Positions 58,039 to 64,000 of a stretch of DNA of 64,000 nt are shown piece after piece. Source of the stretch: Coccinella septempunctata (Eukaryota > Arthropoda > Insecta > Coleoptera > Coccinellidae); NCBI RefSeq assembly GCF_907165205.1, contig NC_058189.1, positions 31,274,270 to 31,338,269 of the forward strand. The letters are read 5' to 3'. The position numbers and the translations under genes are program-made. A model generated the notes under the pieces. The model was given only the letters and a program-made list of their open reading frames with translations, was not told where the DNA came from and searched no databases. Position 1 is the first letter of the stretch. The number at the start of each line of letters is the position of its first letter.

Positions 58039-61000
58039 ATCATCCGTTGATTCGTCATCGAATTGCATAATGCATTATTCATTTGATTACGATGTGTTAA
58101 TCGCCTGGTCAGTTTTTATTTAGAATTCGCGGAGTACGGACGTTTTCCGATATATTCGGGAAATTGTAAGATTCTGTTGAAATTTCGGATTTAGTTAATG
58201 AAAAAATCTATTGTTTGAATATACAGCATTCTTTGAAATATCCAAATCCGAAATCTCTACAAATCAACGTTTTAATCGTCATCCGTTGATTCGTCATCGA
58301 ATTACATAATGCATTATTGATTCGATCGCGTTGTGTTAATCGCCTGGTCAGTTCTGATATTGAATTCGCAGGGTACGAACGTTTTCCGATATATTCGGGA
58401 AATTGTAAGATTTTGTTGAAATTTCGTATTTAGTTAATGAAAAAATCTTTTGTTTGAAAATACAGTCTTTTTTAAAATATCCAAATCCGAAATCTCTACA
58501 AATCGAAATCGTCATCCGTTGAATCGTCATCGAATTACATAATGCATTATTCATTTGATTACGATGTGTTAATCGCCTGGTCAGTTTTTACTTAGAATTC
58601 GCGAAGTACAGACGTTTTCCGATATATTCGGGAAATTGTAAGATTTTGTTGAAATTTCGGATTCAGTTAATGAAAAAATCTATTGTTTGAATATACAGTA
58701 TTCTTTGAAATATCTAAATCCGAAATCTCTACAAATCAACGTTATATTCGTCATCCGTTGATTCGTCATCGAATTACATAATGCATTATTGATTCGATCG
58801 CGTTGTGTTAATCGCCTGGTCAGTTTTTACTTAGAATTCGCGAAGTACAGACGTTTTCCGATATATTCGGGAAATTGTAAGATTTTGTTGAAATTTCGGA
58901 TTTAGTTAATGAAAAAATCTTTTGTTTGAAAATACAGTCTTTTTTGAAATATCCAAATCCGAAATTTCTACAAATCAAAGTTATAATCGGCATCCGTTGA
59001 TTCGTCATCGAATTACATAATGCATTATTCATTTGATTACGATGTATTAATCGCCCGGTCAGTTTTGATTCAGAATTCGCGGAGTACGGACGTTTTCCGA
59101 TATATTCGGGAAATTGTAGGATTTTTTTGAAATTTCGGATTTAGTCAATGAAAAAATGTATTGTTTGAAAAAACAGTCACTTTAGAAAAATCCAAATCCG
59201 AAATCTCTACAAATCAACATTATTATTGTCATCCGTTGATTCGTCATCGAATTACATAATGCATTATACATTCGATCGTGTTGTGTAAATCGCCCGGTCA
59301 GATTTGATTCAGAATTCGCGGAGTACGGACGTTTTCCGTTATATTCAGGAAATAGTAAGATATTGTAGAAATTTCGGATCAAGTTTATGGCATAATATAT
59401 TGTTTGAAAATACAGTCTTTTTTCAAATATCCAATTCCGAAATCTCTACAAATCAACGTTATAATCGTCATCCGTTGATTCGTAACCGAATTACATAATG
59501 CATTATTCATTCGATCGCGTTGTGTTAATCGCCTGTTCAGTTTTTACCTAGAATTCGCGAAGTACAGACTTTTTTCGATATATTCGGGAAATTGTAAGAT
59601 TTTGTTGAAATTTTAGATTCAGTTAATGAAAAAATCTATTGTTTGAATATACAGTATTCTTTGAAATATCCAAATCCGAAATCTCTACAAATCAAATTTA
59701 TTATCATCATCCGTTGATTCGTCATCGAATTACATAATGCATTATTCTTTCGATCACGTTGTGTTAATCGCCTGGTCAGTTTTTATTTAGAATTCGCGGA
59801 GTACGGACGTTTTCCGATATATTCATGAAATTGTAGGATTTTGTTGAAATTTCGGATTTAGTCAATTGAGAAATGTAGTGTTCGAAAAAAGAATCTCTTT
59901 AAAAAAATCCAAATCCGAAATCACTCCAAATCAACGTTATTATTGTCATCCTTTGATTCGTCATCGAATTACATAATGCATTATTCATTCGATCGTGTTG
60001 TGTAAATCGCCTGGTCAGATTTGATTTAGAATTCGCGGAGTAGCGGACGTTCTCCGATATATTCGGAAAATTGTAAGAATTTGTTGAAATTTCGGATCAA
60101 GTTCATGGTAAAATCAATTGTTTGAAAATATAGTCTTCTTTGAAAAATGCAAATCCAAAATTTCTACAAATCAACCTTATAATCATCATCCGTTGATTCG
60201 TCATCGAATTGCATAATGCATTATTCATACGATCACGTTGTGTTAATCGCCTGGTCAGTTTTTATTTAGAATTCGCGGAGTACGGACGTTTTCCGATATA
60301 TTCGGGAAATTGTAAGATTTTGTTGAAATTTCGGATTTATTCAATGAAAAAATCTATTGTTTGAAAATACAGTCTTTTTTGAAATATCCAAATCCGAAAT
60401 TTCTACAAATCAAAGTTATAATCGGCATCCGTTGATTCGTCATCGAATTACATAATGCATTATTCATTTGATTACGATGTATTAATCGCCCGGTCAGTTT
60501 TGATTCAGAATTCGCGGAGTACGGACGTTTTCCGATATATTCGGGAAATTGTAGGATTTTTTTGAAATTTCGGATTTAGTCAATGAAAAAATGTATTGTT
60601 TGAAAAAACAGTCACTTTAGAAAAATCCAAATCCGAAATCTCTACAAATCAACATTATTATTGTCATCCGTTGATTCGTCATCGAATTACATAATGCATT
60701 ATTCATTCGATCGTGTTGTGTAAATCGCCCGGTCAGATTTGATTCAGAATTCGCGGAGTACGGACGTTTTCCGTTATATTCAGGAAATAGTAAGATATTG
60801 TAGAGATTTCGGATCAAGTTTATGGCATAATATATTGTTTGAAAATACAGTCTTTTTTCAAATATCCAATTCCGAAATCTCTACAAATCAACGTTATAAT
60901 CGTCATCCGTTGATTCGTAACCGAATTACATAATGCATTATTCATTCGATCGCGTTGTGTTAATCGCCTGTTCAGTTTTTACCTAGAATTCGCGAAGTAC

Positions 61001-63945
61001 AGACTTTTTCCGATATAATCGGGAAATTGTAAGATTTTGTTGAAATTTTAGATTCAGTTAATGAAAAAATCTATTGTTTGAATATACAGTATTCTTTGAA
61101 ATATCCAAATCCGAAATCTCTACAAATCAACCTTATTATCATCATCCGTTGATTCGTCATCGAATTACATAATGCATTATTCTTTCGATCACGTTGTGTT
61201 AATCGCCTGGTCAGTTTTTATTTAGAATTCGCGGAGTACGGACGTTTTCCGATATATTCATGAAATTGTAGGATTTTGTTGAAATTTCGGATTTAGTCAA
61301 TTGAGAAATGTAGTGTTCGAAAAAAGAATCTCTTTAAAAAAATCCAAATCCGAAATCACTCCAAATCAACGTTATTATTGTCATCCTTTGATTCGTCATC
61401 GAATTACATAATGCATTATTCATTCGATCGTGTTGTGTAAATCGCCTGGTCAGATTTGATTTAGAATTCGCGGAGTAGCGGACGTTCTCCGATATATTCG
61501 GAAAATTGTAAGAATTTGTTGAAATTTCGGATCAAGTTCATGGTAAAATCAATTGTTTGAAAATATAGTCTTCTTTGAAAAATGCAAATCCAAAATTTCT
61601 ACAAATCAACCTTATAATCATCATCCGTTGATTCGTCATCGAATTGCATAATGCATTATTCATACGATCACGTTGTGTTAATCGCCTGGTCAGTTTTTAT
61701 TTAGAATTCGCGGAGTACGGACGTTTTCCGATATATTCGGGAAATTGTAAGATTTTGTTGAAATTTCGGATTTATTCAATGAAAAAATCTATTGTTTGAA
61801 TATACAGCATTCTTTGAAATATCCAAATCCGAAATCTCTATAAATCAACGTTATAATCGTCATCCGTTGATTCGTCATCGAATTACATAATGCATTATTG
61901 ATTCGATCGCGTTGTGTTAATCGCCTGGTCAGTTTTGATATAGAATTCGCGGGGTACGAACGTTTTCCGATATATTCGGGAAATTGTAAGATTTTGTTGA
62001 AATTTCGGATTTAGTTAATGAAAAAATCTTTTGTTTGAGAATACAGTCTTTTTTAAAATATCCAAATCCGAAATCTCTACAAATCGAAATCGTCATCCGT
62101 TGAATCGTCATCGAATTACATAATGCATTATTCATTTGATTACTATGTGTTAATCGCCTGGTCAGTTTTTACTTAGAATTCGCGAAGTACAGACGTTTTC
62201 CGATATATTCGGGAAATTGTAAGATTTTGTTGAAATTTCGGATTCAGTTAATGAAAAAATCTATTGTTTGAATATACAGTATTCTTTGAAATATCCAAAT
62301 CCGAAATCTCTACAAATCAACGTTATATTCGTCATCCGTTGATTCGTCATCGAATTACATAATGCATTATTGATTCGATCGCGTTGTTTTAATCGCCTGG
62401 TCAGTTTTCATCTAGAATTCGCGGAGTACGGACGTTTTCCGATATATTTATGAAATTGTAGGATTTTGTTGAAATTTCGGATTTAGTCAATGGAGAAATG
62501 TATTGTTCGAAAAAACAGTCCCTTTAAAAAAATCCAAATCCGAAAACACTCCAAAGCAACGTTATTATTGTCATCCTTTGATTCGTCATCGAATTACATA
62601 ATGCAATATTCATTCGATCGTGTTGTGTAAATCGCCCGGTCAGTTTTGATTCAGAATTCGCGGAGTACGGACGTTTTCCGATAAATTCGGGAAATTGTAA
62701 GATTTTGTTGAAATTTCGGATTTAGTTAATGAAAAAATCATTTGTTCGAAAATACAGTCTTCTTTAAAATATCCAAATCCGAAATCTCTACAAATCTTAT
62801 AATCGTCATCCGTTGACTCGTCATCGAATTACATAATGCATTATTGATTCGATCGCGTTGTGTCAATCGCCTGGTCAGTTTTGATTCAGAATTCGCGGAG
62901 TACAGACGTTTTCCGATAAATTCGGAAAATTTTAAGATTTTGTCGAAACTTCGGATTTAGTTAATGAAAAAATCTATTGTTTCAAAATAAAGTCTTTTTT
63001 GAAATATCCAAATCCGAAATCTCTACAAATCAAAGTTATAATCGTCATCCGTTTATTCGTGATCGAATCACATAATGCATTATTCATTTGATTACGATGT
63101 ATTAATCGCCCGGCCAGTTTTGATTGAGAATTCGCGGGGTACGGACGTTTTCCGATATATTCGGGAATTTGTAAGATTTTGTTGAATTTTCGGATTTAGT
63201 TAATGAAAAAATCTTTTGTTTGAAAATACAGTCTTTTTTAAAATATCCAAATCCGAAATCTCTTCAAATCGAAATCGTCATCCGTTGAATCGTCGTCGAA
63301 TTACATAATGCATTATTCATTTGATTACGATGTGTTAATCGCCTGGTCAGTTTTTACTTAGAATTCGCGAAGTACAGGCGTTTTCCGATATATTCATGAA
63401 ATTGTAGGATTTTGTTGAAATTTCGGATTTTGTCAATGAAAAAATGGATTGTTTGAAAAAACACTCTCTTAAAAAAAATCCAAATCCGAAATCTCTACAA
63501 ATCAACGTTATAATCGTCATCCGTTGATTCGTCACCGAATTACATAATGCACTATTCATTCGATTGCGTTGTGTAAATCGCCTGGTCAGTTTTGATATAG
63601 AATTCGCGGGGTACGGACGTTTTCCGATATATTCGGGAAATTGTAAGATTTTGTTGAAATTTCGGATTTAGTTAATGAAAAAATCTTTTGTTTGAAAATA
63701 CAGTCTCTTTTAAAATATCCAAATCAGAAATCTCTACAAATCGAAATCGTCATCCGTTGAATCGTCATCGAATTACATAATGCATTATTTATTTGATTAC
63801 GATGTGTTAATCCAATGGTCAGTTTTTACTTAGAATTCGCGGAGTACAGACGTTTTCCGAAATATTCGTGAAATTGTAGGATTTCGTTGAAATTTCGGAT
63901 TTTGTCAATGAAAAAATGTATTGTTTGAAAAAACAGTCTCTTTAA
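58039..63945. repeat. Satellite array, segment 8 (about 25 monomers)
   Basis: The first 1.3 kb or more matches the segments after copies 1 and 2. A 1435-bp (6-monomer) tandem duplication spans about 58915-60349 and 60350-61784, sharing rare variants such as GTAGCGGACGTTCTCC at 60040 and 61475. It stops within a monomer at TTAA (63942-63945). Confidence 0.95.
58915..61784. repeat. Higher-order tandem duplication, two units of 1435 bp (6 monomers)
   Basis: Landmarks at 59182/60617, 59304/60739 and 60041/61476 are all exactly 1435 apart. Confidence 0.85.
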
Positions 63946-64000
63946 CACTCCAGTACTCGCGCGGGGTACTACAATACCCCAAGCTCCACGTATTGCTTAT
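63946..64000. mobile_element. Edge of a non-satellite insertion, possibly a piggyBac-like element
   Basis: The satellite monomer breaks off precisely after TTAA, a tetranucleotide normally present here in other monomers (CTCTTTAAAAAAATCC). The new sequence starts CACTCCAGTACTCGC and contains the inverted repeat GGGGTA-CTACAA-TACCCC at 63963-63980. piggyBac elements insert at TTAA and some have termini that begin CAC. Only 55 bases are visible, so it could equally be an array edge. Confidence 0.4.

Noticed and set aside
4391..63945. Dozens of minus-strand frames of 60-110 codons starting MNNALCNSMT or MIRNFNKIL
   Set aside because: They are the same stretch of satellite read over and over. 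Monomer length is not a constant multiple of three, frames break at random monomers, and there is no domain. They follow from the satellite sequence, not from coding selection.
1..64000. tRNA, rRNA or host protein genes
   Set aside because: None found by eye. The only tRNA-like strings are the primer-binding sites after LTRs.

Overview
The window looks like a piece of heterochromatin from an arthropod, most likely an insect. It holds a satellite DNA array of about 238-bp monomers that has been invaded by retrotransposons. The insect reading rests on the element families (BEL/Pao with insect-type gag and DUF5641-like domains, Ty1/copia with TG...CA LTRs, Ty3/gypsy, and LINE fragments ending in TTA repeats) and on a BEL primer-binding site that fits insect tRNA-Tyr. 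I see no host single-copy gene, tRNA, rRNA or CRISPR array. Every long reading frame belongs to a transposable element.

Layout from left to right: (1) 1-4390, the 3' part of a Ty3/gypsy element with an open gag-protease frame, an in-frame TAG, an integrase remnant lacking RT, RNase H and the DDE core, a polypurine tract and a 1530-bp 3' LTR. (2) 4391-5819 satellite. (3) 5820-7350, a solo LTR of the same gypsy family with a CAAAAT target duplication. (4) 7351-11560 satellite. (5) 11561-17995, copia copy 1. (6) 17996-21769 satellite. (7) 21770-22694, a 5'-truncated LINE. (8) 22695-23408 satellite. (9) 23409-29840, copia copy 2. (10) 29841-40256 satellite with a second short LINE tail at 33660-33776. 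(11) 40257-46237, a nearly intact BEL/Pao element with identical LTRs. (12) 46238-52785 satellite. (13) 52786-58038, copia copy 3 with a gag deletion. (14) 58039-63945 satellite. (15) 63946-64000, the edge of a non-satellite sequence that starts exactly at a TTAA. Satellite makes up about 33 kb, roughly 140 monomers.

History visible in the sequence: the three copia copies share the same satellite insertion site, the same ATCAT duplication, the same stops and frameshifts, and the same 5'-versus-3' LTR differences including a 4-bp indel. They therefore multiplied by segmental duplication of the satellite carrying one old insertion, not by retrotransposition. The gypsy 3' LTR and the solo LTR also share the same right flank, so that insertion was duplicated too. 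The array shows nested tandem duplications of 3, 4, 5 and 6 monomers. The BEL element and one LINE entered after duplication, since paralogous empty sites are present.

Items that deserve most attention: a motif in many satellite monomers that matches the CENP-B-box core at 8 of 9 positions; a series of small hairpins, several capped by UNCG-type tetraloops, in the copia 3' untranslated region; a gypsy derivative that lost its enzymes but kept its frame open; and the clustering of all independent insertions in one third of the satellite monomer. All coordinates and motifs were read by eye; identities and ages are estimates.
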